From assembly GCF_036345255.1 (NCBI RefSeq), contig NZ_CP107783.1, forward strand, positions 2,976,001 through 3,040,000: DNA of 64,000 nt, read 5' to 3'. Positions within the stretch are counted from its first letter, which is position 1; each line of letters starts with the position of its first letter. A model generated the notes under the pieces. The model made no database searches. It saw nothing but the letters and a program-made list of their open reading frames with translations, and was not told the origin of the DNA. The position numbers and the translations under genes were made by a program. Positions 25,451 to 34,413 of the stretch are shown here, piece after piece. The stretch comes from Streptomyces sp. NBC_00569 (lineage in GTDB: Bacteria; Actinomycetota; Actinomycetes; Streptomycetales; Streptomycetaceae).

Positions 25451-25527
25451 GCTCACCGGCCACGCGCGCGTAGGAGGACCGGTTCGACCGGCATCCAGTG
25501 GCGCTCCCCGGACGCGCGGCCGTCAGC
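25451..25527 (+). pseudogene. Degenerate duplicate of the treY 3' end
   Basis: This stretch aligns with 25333-25408 at the end of treY. Both contain a CACCGG/CACGGG-CACGC-CGCGT block and the identical run TTCGACCGGCATCC followed by GTGGCGCTCC. A one-base insertion between the blocks shifts the frame, so it encodes LTGHARV in one frame and FDRHPVAL in another. It is a relic of the TreY C terminus. It overlaps the P450 stop by five bases. A recombination or replacement event next to treY is the simplest cause. Confidence 0.7.
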
Positions 25528-26776
25528 AGAGGAGTACCGGGAGCGTCTTCGGGCCGCGCGTGATGAGGCCTGCGGAGTCAGGTCGGCCGCCGGGGGCCCA
25601 GCGCAGGTGCGGGAGGGCCTCCAGGAGGGCGTGCAGCGCGCACTCGGCGGTGAGGCGGGCCAGCTGCACGCCGAGACAGCGGTGGCGACCCGCGCCGAAG
25701 GCCAGCTGTCCGGGCGCCGGGCGCAGGATGTCGTAGCGGTCGGGGACGGCGAAGCGCGTCGGGTCGCGGCCCGCGGCGCCCATGAGACAGGCGACGTCGG
25801 CGCCCGCGGGTATCGTCCCGGCGCCGGTGACCATGGGCACGAGGGCGCGGCGCAGCACGATGTGCACGGCGGGGTCGCGGCGCAGGGACTCCGCCCAGGC
25901 CGCCGGTATCAGCACGGGACGCTCCCGTACGAGCCTCAACTGGGCCGGGTGGTCGAGCAGGTTGGCGAGGAACGAGGCGAGCGCCAGATGCGTGGCCTCG
26001 CCTCCGGCTCCGAGAAGTGTCCCGGCGAGGCCCACGACGGTCTCGTCAGGGAGGTGGCTGCCGTCCGCCCGTGCGGTGCTGAGGACGGACAGCAGGTCGC
26101 CGCCGGGACGCGCGCGGCGGCGTGCGACATGCGGACGCAGAAAGGCGTCCAGGTCCCCGTGGCCGTCGCCGAGATGCGTGAGGCCCTCGCGGCACCACTC
26201 GCGCACGCGCGCCGTGTCCTCGTGGGGCAGCCCGAGCGCGGCCACCGCCGCCACGGCCGGCAGCCACTGGCAGAACTCCGCCACGAGATCGGCCTCCTGA
26301 CGCTCCGACAGGCGATGGGCGAGCACGTACGCGGCGCGCTCCACGCCGGCCCGCAGAGCGGCCAGGGCGCGGCCGCGCAGCGCCGGCTGGAGCAGTGCGC
26401 GGTGCACGGCGTGCGTACGGTCCTCCAGATGGGCCAGGGTCCGCCCCGGGGGCGGGGCGACGAGCCGCGGATCGGCGAGCGCGGCGCGCACGTCCCCGTA
26501 GCGGCTGATGAGCCACGCCCCGAAGGCCTCGTCGTGGACGAGCGGGTACGACGCCCTGAGCGTCCGGTACAGAGGGTAGGGGTCGCGGTCGGTCCCCGGT
26601 GCGCGGAGGCTGGGCGGGGGCGGGTCGCCGGGACCGCGGAGGCCGGGCGCGGAGCGGAGCCCACCGGCGCCGGGCGCCTCCGCGACGGCGGACGGCACGA
26701 AGGGGCACGTGGCGGGGCCTTCCGCCGGAGGGCCGGTGATCCCGGCCGGGTCCTGGGCACCCGGAACAGCGCGCAT
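25523..26776 (-). CDS. Cytochrome P450
   Basis: 417-residue haem monooxygenase. The N-terminal 60 residues are Pro/Gly-rich and unusual. Core motifs: the oxygen-binding I-helix GTLLGAGGEATHLAL, the ExxR helix in AWAESLRRDPAV, and the haem-binding loop LAFGAGRHRCLGVQLARL. ATG 26776 (MRAVPGAQD) is a guess; the frame stays open far upstream, so the N terminus is uncertain. Neither a ferredoxin nor a reductase gene is adjacent, and the substrate is unknown. It lies inside the trehalose gene region, next to the treY relic, which hints at later insertion. Confidence 0.85.
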   Translation of the reverse strand: MRAVPGAQDPAGITGPPAEGPATCPFVPSAVAEAPGAGGLRSAPGLRGPGDPPPPSLRAPGTDRDPYPLYRTLRASYPLVHDEAFGAWLISRYGDVRAALADPRLVAPPPGRTLAHLEDRTHAVHRALLQPALRGRALAALRAGVERAAYVLAHRLSERQEADLVAEFCQWLPAVAAVAALGLPHEDTARVREWCREGLTHLGDGHGDLDAFLRPHVARRRARPGGDLLSVLSTARADGSHLPDETVVGLAGTLLGAGGEATHLALASFLANLLDHPAQLRLVRERPVLIPAAWAESLRRDPAVHIVLRRALVPMVTGAGTIPAGADVACLMGAAGRDPTRFAVPDRYDILRPAPGQLAFGAGRHRCLGVQLARLTAECALHALLEALPHLRWAPGGRPDSAGLITRGPKTLPVLLC

Positions 26777-27251
26777 CGCCGCGCCCCCAGCCTTCGTCCC
26801 GGTGCGCGCCGGGAGACGCGCGAGTCTTCTCAGCGGACCACCGCGGGCTCCCCCGCGCAGTCCTCGTGCGCCCGTACGGGTGAGACGGGCGCTCGGGCGT
26901 ACGGCCATGACCTGCGCAGCAGCTCCACGAGGTCCGCCGCGGCGCCCGTCGGAGAGGCCTGGAGTCACCGTCAGGGCGCGCTTCCACGGCGGCTCCGCCG
27001 AGAGGGCCACGCAGGCCTCACCGACCGCTCCGGCCGCCTTCCGCAGGGGCCTCCACCCGGCCGTCGCGAAGGGCATGACGTGGCCCGGCACCTCCACGCC
27101 CGCCCCACGCTCCGCGAGCCCGCCGGCGAGACGTTCCTCAGTCCGGCGGCCCGCGGGTCGCACCAGCGGCGCGGCACCGGACGCGGCCTTCTTGACAGGT
27201 GCCGCGGAGCGTGGGGTACTGCGGGATGCGACGCGTGGAGCACCAACGGGG
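26777..27251. other. 475-base gap between P450 and M14 peptidase genes, with a possible minus-strand gene remnant
   Basis: No intact gene is evident. On the minus strand, a coding-like stretch at 26830-26964 reads ADLVELLRRSWPYARAPVS and so on to a stop, but has no start codon. A different minus frame (27163 down to about 26968) also looks codon-biased (VPGHVMPFATAGWRPL). Together they could be one small gene broken by a frameshift, or chance. The region must also contain the promoter of the M14 gene. Confidence 0.3.
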
Positions 27252-28502
27252 GTGAGTCACCTGACGGAGCAGCGCTACCCGAATGTGGCCGAACTGGTCC
27301 AGTCAGCACGGGAGCTGGCCACTCACCGACCCGACCTGTGCGTTCTGCGCCAGGTCGGGACCTCACGCGCGGGCCGGCCGCTGCACCTGTTGTCGGTGGG
27401 GCACGACCACCGCGCGGTGCTCGTGGTCGCGGGAGCCCATGCGAACGAGCCGGCCGGTGGCTCCACTCTGCTGCGCCTCGCCGAACGCGCTCTGATGGAG
27501 CGGGAGTTGCGCACCGACTGCTCCTGGCACTTCTTGTTGTGCGCCGACCCGGACGGCGCGGCTCTGCACCGCACGCCCGCGCCGCGGTCCCTGCTCGACT
27601 ACCACCGGCACTTCTTCCGCCCCGCGGGCCCCGAGCAGCCCGAGTGGTCGCCCTCCGTGCTGCCGCCGGACCGGCTGCCGCCCGAGACGCGGATCCTGAC
27701 CGGGGTCATCGACGAGCTGCGTCCCTTTCTCCAGGTGTCGCTGCACGGCACCGATCTGGGCGGCAGCTGGGTGCAGTTGACGCGGGACATACCGGGACTC
27801 GCGGAGCCGTTCGCCAAGTCGGCGGCGGAGTTGCACATCCCGGTGGAGACGGGGGCCTCGGACGCGGCGGGCTGGCCCGCGACGGGCCCCGGCGTCCATG
27901 TGATGCCGGAGCCCGGCGCGGAGGCCGCGTTCCCGAGCCTGCCGGACGACGCCCGGCACAGCACCTGGCACCACGCCCACCGCTACGGGGGCCGCACGGC
28001 GATCGTCGAGGTCCCGATGTGGGCGAGCGACCTCGTGGACGACCCGGCGCCGCACCCCGCCCCCGACCGGGCGCTGCGGCGCCTGGCACAGCGGCTGAGC
28101 CGGGACACGCTCCTGGTGGAGGAGATCCTGCAGTCGGCGCTGCCGCGGCTTCCCGAGGTGGACGGGCCGCTGATGCGGGCGACGCGCTGGGCCGTCGCGC
28201 TGGTTCCGGGCCTCGCGGGCGACTGGCTGCAACCTCCGCCGCCGGACGCCACGATGGCGTATGTGGGGAGCATCGACGCGTTCTCCAGACGGCTGCCGTT
28301 GCGGGCCGCCGCGATGCTCCTGCGGGTCCTGAAGGAGACGGGCGACCCGGACGCGGAGCGTCTTGAGCAGTTGGTGACGCACTGGTGCGACGCGTTCGCC
28401 GAGCGGTTCAGGGCGCGCTGGGTGCCCTTGGAGCACCAGGTCGAGCACCAGTCGCGGACGACCGTCGCGGCCGTGCGGCACACGCTCGCGGCGGGCGACT
28501 GA
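27252..28502 (+). CDS. M14 family zinc carboxypeptidase-like protein
   Basis: 416 residues, cytosolic (no signal peptide). The zinc site is visible as GAHANEPAGG (HxxE) at about residue 59 and the third ligand in VSLHGTDLGG. The catalytic Glu is probably in AIVEVPMW. GTG 27252 is chosen because it follows a G-rich ACGGGGG and leads into HLTEQRYPNVAEL; no ATG is available nearby. Family members cleave C-terminal residues of peptides or amidated small molecules; the target is unknown. The C-terminal 130 residues are helical and not recognised. Confidence 0.78.
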   Translation: MSHLTEQRYPNVAELVQSARELATHRPDLCVLRQVGTSRAGRPLHLLSVGHDHRAVLVVAGAHANEPAGGSTLLRLAERALMERELRTDCSWHFLLCADPDGAALHRTPAPRSLLDYHRHFFRPAGPEQPEWSPSVLPPDRLPPETRILTGVIDELRPFLQVSLHGTDLGGSWVQLTRDIPGLAEPFAKSAAELHIPVETGASDAAGWPATGPGVHVMPEPGAEAAFPSLPDDARHSTWHHAHRYGGRTAIVEVPMWASDLVDDPAPHPAPDRALRRLAQRLSRDTLLVEEILQSALPRLPEVDGPLMRATRWAVALVPGLAGDWLQPPPPDATMAYVGSIDAFSRRLPLRAAAMLLRVLKETGDPDAERLEQLVTHWCDAFAERFRARWVPLEHQVEHQSRTTVAAVRHTLAAGD

Positions 28503-28546
28503 TCGCGAACGCCGCCTGGAACGACCGGAGTTGGAACACCCGTGAG

Positions 28547-29104
28547 TCAGGCGGAGTCGGCGGAGAGCCGGAACGACATCCGTCCGAAGCCGACCTGGTC
28601 GCCGTCCTGGACGACCGCCGCGCCGACCACCCGCCGCCCGTTGACGGACGTGCCGTTGGTGGAGCCGAGGTCACGCAGCACCCACATGCCGCCCTGTCTG
28701 CTCAGTTCGGCGTGCACCCGGGAGACGGTCTCGTGGCTGAGCCGCAGCCCGTTCGCCGGGTCGCGCCCGATGCGCAGCGGGTAGGGGTTGTCCGGCGAAG
28801 GCAGTTGCAGCTTCGGGAGGCGCTCGCGCTGCCACGCCCCGCGCAGCCGCACCGTGAAGCCGGAGACCGCCGCCACGGTGCCGAAGACCACGCGGGACCA
28901 GCGGCCCTCGGTGTGCAGGTCGGCGGTGAGCGCGGCGAGTTCGTCGGAGCGGCGGGCGGCGAGTGCCAGCTCCATGCGCCGTACGAACGTGTCGTGCGAC
29001 AGCCTGCCGAGTGCGGCGCCCTCGCGGAGCTCCCGCAACGCCCTGTCGCGCTCGGCGTCGGACAGCCGCGCGGGGTACGTATGGTGCTCGAACGAGGAGG
29101 TCAC
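28547..29104 (-). CDS. DUF1707-FHA domain protein
   Basis: 185 residues. The N-terminal DUF1707 segment is YPARLSDAERDRALRELREG then GRLSHDTFVRRMELALAARR. A forkhead-associated domain follows, with LRIGRDPANGLRLSHETVSRVHAEL and LRDLGSTNGTSVNGRRV, where the Arg, Ser and Asn that bind phosphothreonine are kept. It likely reads out Ser/Thr kinase signalling. GTG 29104 leads directly into the DUF1707 start; the ribosome site is weak. The C terminus is convergent with the M14 gene (44-base gap). Confidence 0.85.
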   Translation of the reverse strand: MTSSFEHHTYPARLSDAERDRALRELREGAALGRLSHDTFVRRMELALAARRSDELAALTADLHTEGRWSRVVFGTVAAVSGFTVRLRGAWQRERLPKLQLPSPDNPYPLRIGRDPANGLRLSHETVSRVHAELSRQGGMWVLRDLGSTNGTSVNGRRVVGAAVVQDGDQVGFGRMSFRLSADSA

Positions 29105-29299
29105 GTTCGTGATTGTCCGGCAGCGCGGCCGAGGTGTCCAGAAAACGACGAACTTCAGCCCGCCCCCGTACGGCCTTGACCAGCAAGGACAGTGTCTTGA
29201 CGCCGTGTGCGGAAATCCGGGCGCGCCCGGCGCGGGCCCGGTGCTACGTTCGGCAGCCCGAGCCGCCACCGGGCGCGTTCGCGTGAACCAGGAGATTTC

Positions 29300-30250
29300 T
29301 TGACTGCTGCGCCGCATGGAAGCGCCCACCCGACGCACGACGACGCCCGCCTGGTCGTCCGCGCACTGACCGAGGAAGACGTTCCGCTTTTCCGTACGTT
29401 CGAGGATCCGGGTCTCGTGGGCCGCGTCATCACCGGCGTCGGATATCGCACCGTCGCCGAGGGCGGCGACTACCGCCCCGACTGGACCTGGGTCGCCCTG
29501 CGCGAGGGGCGCGTGGTCGCGCGGGCCGCCTGGTGGGGCGGCAAGGACGACACGGAACCGGTGAACCTGAACTGGTTCGACGTCCTGGAGGACGACATCG
29601 AGGCGGGGGCCGAACTGCTGCGGCAGGCCCCGTTCGACGTCGAGTACGAGCTGATCCTGCCCGCGGGCTGGAGTGAGGACCCACGGACGCGGGCGGCCGC
29701 CGAGGCGCGGATGGAGGCGGTCACGCGGGCCGGCAAGAAGCTCCTCGTGGAGCGGCTGCGCTACCGGTGGACGCCGGACGACGGCCTGCCGGAACGCCCC
29801 GGCCGCCTGGAGTTCCGGGCCGAACCCGACGACGAGGTGATCCTCGACGTGCTGCGCCGGGTGCACTCGGCGACGCTCGACGCGCACGCGCGGCACGCCA
29901 TCGAGGAGTCGGGCCTCGACACGGCCGCGCAGGAGGAGCTGGACTTCTTCCACTGGTGCCCCTCGCCCCGCGAGTGGTGGCAGCTGGCGTACACGCCCGA
30001 GGGGGACCTGGTCGGCCTGCACATTCCCGCGCACAACCCCGGCGGGCCGTGCATCGGGTTCATCGGCGTGGTGCCGGAGCAGCGCGGCCACGGGTACGCG
30101 TACGACCTGCTGGTCGAGTCGACGCACCTCCTGGTGGAGCACGGCGCCGAGTTCATCGCCGGGGCGACGGACGACGGGAACTTCCCGATGGCGGCGAACT
30201 TCACGAAGGCCGGGTATCCGGTCACGGAGAAGCGCATCAATTTCGTCTGA
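29300..30250 (+). CDS. GNAT family N-acetyltransferase
   Basis: 316-residue protein with two GNAT-like halves. The C-terminal half has the acetyl-CoA loop GFIGVVPEQRGHGYAYDLL, followed by the NFPMAANFTKAGY segment. TTG 29300 is the likely start, because GGAG lies six bases upstream and no ATG or GTG is close. The acceptor is unknown. It is divergent from the FHA gene (195-base gap) and lies 136 bases before treZ. Confidence 0.82.
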   Translation: MTAAPHGSAHPTHDDARLVVRALTEEDVPLFRTFEDPGLVGRVITGVGYRTVAEGGDYRPDWTWVALREGRVVARAAWWGGKDDTEPVNLNWFDVLEDDIEAGAELLRQAPFDVEYELILPAGWSEDPRTRAAAEARMEAVTRAGKKLLVERLRYRWTPDDGLPERPGRLEFRAEPDDEVILDVLRRVHSATLDAHARHAIEESGLDTAAQEELDFFHWCPSPREWWQLAYTPEGDLVGLHIPAHNPGGPCIGFIGVVPEQRGHGYAYDLLVESTHLLVEHGAEFIAGATDDGNFPMAANFTKAGYPVTEKRINFV

Positions 30251-30386
30251 GGTTCACCGGCCGGTTCGGCCGACGGGTCCGATCCGGCGAGGAATGAGCG
30301 GAACCCGCCGCGAATCCCAGCGGATCGATCTCCGCTGACGCAGGATGGACGGGTCGTCACTGTCGGCAGACAAGGGGGAACCGTTC

Positions 30387-32135
30387 GTGCAGTTCGAGGT
30401 GTGGGCACCACAGGCAGAGCGGGTCGCGCTCCACTGCGAGGGCACCACGCGGGCGATGGAGCGCGACCCGGACCGCGAGGGGTGGTGGACGGGCGAGGCG
30501 GACGCGCAGGACGGCACGCGCTACGGGTTCGCGCTCGACGACGGGCCGGCGCTGCCCGACCCCCGCTCACGCCGCCAGCCGGACGGGCCCGACGGCCTGA
30601 GCGCGGTCGTCGACCATGCGCGGTACACGTGGCGCTCGGAGTCGGCGCCGGGACGCGGACTCCCCGGCGCGGTCCTGTACGAACTGCACGTGGGGACCTT
30701 CACGCGCGAGGGCACGCTCGACGCCGCGGGCGAACACCTGGGGCATCTCGTCGAGTTGGGCATCACCCATGTCGAGCTGATGCCGTTGTGTCCGTTCCCC
30801 GGGCGGCACGGCTGGGGCTACGAGGGGGTCAGCCCCTGGGCGGTGCACGAGCCGTACGGGGGCCCTGAGGCGCTGAAGCGTTTTGTCGACATGGCGCACG
30901 GGCTCGGGCTCGGCGTCGTCCTCGACGTGGTCCACAACCACCTGGGCCCTTCGGGCAACCATCTGCCCGCGTTCGGGCCGTACTTCACCGACACCCACCA
31001 CACGCCCTGGGGCGCCGCGGTCAACCTCGACGCCCCCGGTTCCGACGAGGTGCGCGCGTACCTCGTGGGCAGCGCGCTGGCCTGGCTGCGCGACTACCGG
31101 ATCGACGGGCTGCGCCTCGACGCGGTGCACGCGCTGTGCGACACGCGCGCGGTCCACTTCCTGGAGGAGCTGTCCACGGCCGTCGACTCCCTCGCCGAAG
31201 AACAGGACAGACCCCTGTTCCTCGTCGGCGAGTCCGACCTCGGCGACCCGCGCGTGATCACCCCGCGCAATCACGGCGGCCTCGGGCTCCAGGCGCAGTG
31301 GAGCGACGACTTCCACCACGCCGTGCACACGGCGGTGTCGGGCGAAGCCCAGGGCTACTACGCGGACTTCGCGAAGGCGCCGATGGCCGCGCTCGCCAAG
31401 ACCCTGACCCGGGGCTACTTCCACGACGGCACGTACTCGACGTTCCGGGGGCGGCGTCACGGGCGTCCCATCGACCGCACCCGCACCCCCGCGCACCGGC
31501 TGCTCGGCTACGCCCAGACCCACGACCAGATCGGCAACCGCGCGCAGGGCGACCGCCTCTCCGCGAGCCTGTCCCCCGGGCTCCTCGCGTGCGCGGCCAC
31601 CCTCGTGCTGACCGGGCCCTTCACGCCGATGCTGTTCATGGGCGAGGAGTGGGCCGCCCGCACCCCGTGGCAGTTCTTCACCGACCACACCGACCCGGCG
31701 CTCGCGGAGGCCGTACGCAAGGGCAGGCGGCGGGAGTTCGCGTCGCACGGGTGGGCCGAGGAGGACATCCCCGATCCGCAGGACCCGGCGACCCGGGAGC
31801 GCTCCTGCCTGGACTGGTCGGAGCCGGACAGCGGTCCTCACGCGCGCGTGCTGGCCTGGTACCGCGAACTGATCGCGCTGCGCCATGCCCGGGCCGACCT
31901 GACGGACTCCGACCTCGCGGCCGTGCGGGTGGCGTACGACGAGGAGGCCCGCTGGATCGCGTACCGGCGGGGTGATCTGCGGGTGGCGGTGAACCTGTCG
32001 GACGAGCCGGCGGCGGTGCCGGTCGGGCGGAACGGTTACCGGGTGCTCGCCGCGTGGGAGCCGGCGGGGCTGCCCGGCGCGGACGGTCTGCTCACCGTCC
32101 CGCCGCAGTCGAGCGCTGTGCTCGTCAGCCCGTAG
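30387..32135 (+). CDS. treZ: Malto-oligosyltrehalose trehalohydrolase
   Basis: 582-residue GH13 enzyme that releases trehalose from the TreY product. It has an N-terminal FEVWAPQAERVALHC domain, then YELHVGTFTREGTLDAA, DVVHNHLGPSGN, DGLRLDAVHAL (nucleophile), FLVGESDL (acid) and AQTHDQIGNRAQGDR, which are diagnostic of TreZ. GTG 30387 follows AGGGGG by about nine bases and starts the domain directly; an ATG at 30345 would add 14 residues. It is separated from treY by four unrelated genes, whereas the two are often adjacent. It meets the APH gene tail to tail 6 bases later. Confidence 0.93.
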   Translation: MQFEVWAPQAERVALHCEGTTRAMERDPDREGWWTGEADAQDGTRYGFALDDGPALPDPRSRRQPDGPDGLSAVVDHARYTWRSESAPGRGLPGAVLYELHVGTFTREGTLDAAGEHLGHLVELGITHVELMPLCPFPGRHGWGYEGVSPWAVHEPYGGPEALKRFVDMAHGLGLGVVLDVVHNHLGPSGNHLPAFGPYFTDTHHTPWGAAVNLDAPGSDEVRAYLVGSALAWLRDYRIDGLRLDAVHALCDTRAVHFLEELSTAVDSLAEEQDRPLFLVGESDLGDPRVITPRNHGGLGLQAQWSDDFHHAVHTAVSGEAQGYYADFAKAPMAALAKTLTRGYFHDGTYSTFRGRRHGRPIDRTRTPAHRLLGYAQTHDQIGNRAQGDRLSASLSPGLLACAATLVLTGPFTPMLFMGEEWAARTPWQFFTDHTDPALAEAVRKGRRREFASHGWAEEDIPDPQDPATRERSCLDWSEPDSGPHARVLAWYRELIALRHARADLTDSDLAAVRVAYDEEARWIAYRRGDLRVAVNLSDEPAAVPVGRNGYRVLAAWEPAGLPGADGLLTVPPQSSAVLVSP

Positions 32136-32141
32136 AGGGCT

Positions 32142-33068
32142 TCAGCCGGTCTCCGGGTCCTTGTCGGCGAGCTCCGTCACGAGTTCGAGGAGGATCGCCT
32201 CCCACGCCCGCTCCAGCTGGGTGCGCAGCAGCGGCACGGGGCTGTCGCCCGTGCCGTGGAGGCGCTCACCGAGGCGTACGAGCGTGTCGCAGCGGGCCAG
32301 CCACAGGCCGCGCAGGCTGGCGCGGGCGCCGTAACCGGCGAGGGTCGCCGCGCGGACGGCCGCGCGGGCGCCCACCGCGATGCTCAAGCCCGCGATGTCC
32401 TCCGCCGGGTCTCCGATGACGGCGTCGGACCAGTCGAGGGCGCCGCGCACCCGGCCGTCGGGGGTCACGGTGAGGTGCTCGCCCTTGAGGTCGTTGTGGA
32501 TGACGACGGCGCCGGGCTGCGGGGCGAGCTGTGCGGCGGCCTGCGCGGTCAGCTGTGCGAGCCGCGCGGGCTCGAACTCGCCGTCACCGCCGAGGAGTTC
32601 GGCGGCGCGCGCCGCCTCCCGGCGCAGTACGTCGAGCGAGCGCGGCGCCGTCCTCGCGAGCCCGAGCGCCTCGGCCCGCGCCGCGGGCACCTCCCGCAGT
32701 CCGCCGAGCAGCCCCGCGAGATCCTCCTCGCCGGCCGCGGTCACGTCGACGACGTCGCCCGAAGCGCCCTGCAGCCGCGTGTCGAGGGAGTACGTGCGCC
32801 CGCTCGCCCACTCGCCGGACGCGAGCGAGGCGGGGACGGCGATGCCGACGTGCTGGCGCACGAGGTCGCGGAGCCTGATCTCGCGGCGCTGGCGCGCGGA
32901 CGCCGGCGCGTCGAGGGCGAGGCGCAGCACATAGCGGGTGCCGACCCACCAGGTGGAGTGCTCACCGCTCTCGGCCGCGGCACTGACGTCGAGCTGCCCG
33001 CCGTCCGGGAAGAGGGCACCCAGCAGCGTGCGCACGGTGTCCTGGGTGGGCCTCGGGGCGTCGGACAT
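32142..33068 (-). CDS. Aminoglycoside phosphotransferase (APH)-fold protein
   Basis: 308-residue kinase-like protein. The catalytic loop VIHNDLKGEHLTV (Asn in place of the usual Gly after His) and the metal motif GALDWSDAVIGDPAEDIAG are clear, as is the N-lobe segment TRYVLRLA. It starts 5 bases after the stop of the M24 peptidase and is co-transcribed with it. The substrate is unknown. A second APH-fold protein at 11072-11944 is only distantly similar. Confidence 0.85.
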   Translation of the reverse strand: MSDAPRPTQDTVRTLLGALFPDGGQLDVSAAAESGEHSTWWVGTRYVLRLALDAPASARQRREIRLRDLVRQHVGIAVPASLASGEWASGRTYSLDTRLQGASGDVVDVTAAGEEDLAGLLGGLREVPAARAEALGLARTAPRSLDVLRREAARAAELLGGDGEFEPARLAQLTAQAAAQLAPQPGAVVIHNDLKGEHLTVTPDGRVRGALDWSDAVIGDPAEDIAGLSIAVGARAAVRAATLAGYGARASLRGLWLARCDTLVRLGERLHGTGDSPVPLLRTQLERAWEAILLELVTELADKDPETG

Positions 33069-33073
33069 GGCGT

Positions 33074-34198
33074 CTAGCTCACGATCGCCATGTCCCGCGA
33101 CGTGCTGTTCAGCCGTCGTACGCCGTCCTCGGTGACCGTCACGATGTCCTCGATGCGCACCCCGAAGCGGCCCGGAAGGTAGATGCCCGGCTCCACGGAG
33201 AAGCACATTCCGGGGACGAGGGGCTGTTCCTCACCCTCGATCATGTAGGGCGGCTCGTGGGTGGTGACGCCGATGCCGTGGCCGGTGCGGTGGATGAAGT
33301 ACTGGCCGTAGCCGAACTCGGTGATCACGGCGCGGGCGGCGCGGTCGACGTCCTGGCAGGCGGCGCCCGGCCTGACCGCCGCGCAGCCCGCCGCCTGCGC
33401 CTCGCGCACGACGTCGTGGACGCGCTGCTCCTCGGCGGTCGGCTCGCCGACGTGCACGGTGCGGGAGGTGTCGGAGCCGTAGCCGTGCTTGAGGCCGCCG
33501 AAGTCGAGGACGACCATGTCGCCGTTCTCGATGACGCGCTCGCCCGCCTCGTGGTGCGGGTTGGCGCCGTTCGGGCCCGATCCGACGACGGTGAAGTCGA
33601 CCTGGGAGTGCCCGAACTGCCGCAGCAGACCGGCGAGATCGCCCGCGACGTCAGTCTCCCTGCGGCCCGCGAAGGGCACCTTCTTGATCTCCTCGTACGT
33701 GGCGTCGGCCGCCTCGCCGGCCGCCGCGAGCCGTTCGAGTTCGGCCGCGTCCTTGACGGCGCGCAGCATCGGCAGGGCCTCGGTGAGAGAGGCGTACGAG
33801 GTGTCGGGCAGCGTCTTCTGCAGCCCGATGAGGTGCATCGCCCACGCGTTGTCGCTGACGCCGAAGCGCCCGGAGTTGTCGAGGAGGGGCGCGGTCACCG
33901 CGTACGGGTCCTTGCCGTCGGTCCAGTCCCGCAGGGTGAGGGCGTCCGCCCCCACCGCCTTCGCGGCGTCCGGTGCCTCCAGTGTCGGCACGACGAGGAC
34001 GGGGTCCTGGCCCGGGGTGAGGACGAGCATCGTGAGGCGCTCGGTGTCGGCCGTGGGCGAGTAGCCGGTGAGCCAGACCATGTCGGGCCCGGGGGCGACG
34101 AGGACGCCGGCGAGTCCCGCCTCGGCCGCGGACCGGGCGGCGCGCTCCATGCGGGCCTTGTAGTCGTCGGCCGTGAACGGCGCGGGCGTGGCGGTCAT
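33074..34198 (-). CDS. M24 family metallopeptidase, Xaa-Pro aminopeptidase type
   Basis: 374-residue two-domain protein: a creatinase-like N domain and the pita-bread catalytic domain. The metal ligands are all recognisable: Asp in VVLDFGG, Asp in GSDTSRTVHVG, His in TGHGIGV, Glu in SVEPGIY and Glu in VRIEDIVTV. Members remove N-terminal residues next to proline. ATG 34198 is supported by GGAGG six bases upstream. The first gene of a two-gene operon with the APH protein. Confidence 0.9.
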   Translation of the reverse strand: MTATPAPFTADDYKARMERAARSAAEAGLAGVLVAPGPDMVWLTGYSPTADTERLTMLVLTPGQDPVLVVPTLEAPDAAKAVGADALTLRDWTDGKDPYAVTAPLLDNSGRFGVSDNAWAMHLIGLQKTLPDTSYASLTEALPMLRAVKDAAELERLAAAGEAADATYEEIKKVPFAGRRETDVAGDLAGLLRQFGHSQVDFTVVGSGPNGANPHHEAGERVIENGDMVVLDFGGLKHGYGSDTSRTVHVGEPTAEEQRVHDVVREAQAAGCAAVRPGAACQDVDRAARAVITEFGYGQYFIHRTGHGIGVTTHEPPYMIEGEEQPLVPGMCFSVEPGIYLPGRFGVRIEDIVTVTEDGVRRLNSTSRDMAIVS

Positions 34199-34347
34199 CC
34201 GGTCCTCCGGGTACTCCGAGCTGAACATCGCTTCTGCAAAAAGGACGTACGGGCAGCATCCTGCCCGCCCGCCGGGCCTGACGCGAGTCCGTTCCCGCAT
34301 GCGCGCGCCACCCGGCCGGACCGCCACCTAATGCCAACCCATTGCCC

Positions 34348-34367
34348 AACCATTATGGCTAATGGTT
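34348..34367. promoter_or_regulatory. Perfect palindrome upstream of the phosphoesterase, candidate operator
   Basis: Arms AACCATTA and TAATGGTT with a TGGC spacer, unusually AT-rich for this genome, ending 46 bases before the phosphoesterase ATG. A similar half-site (TAATGCCAACCCATT) lies just left of it. It looks like the site of a dimeric regulator of the MarR, PadR or TetR type. No such regulator is encoded beside it. Confidence 0.55.
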
Positions 34368-34413
34368 AGATCGGCCTCATCCGTTAAGCCGCTTCTCCGG
34401 AGGACGTACGCCC

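Noticed and set aside
32127..32141. Five-base stem AGCCC-GTAGA-GGGCT between treZ and the APH gene
   Set aside because: Too short to support as a terminator.
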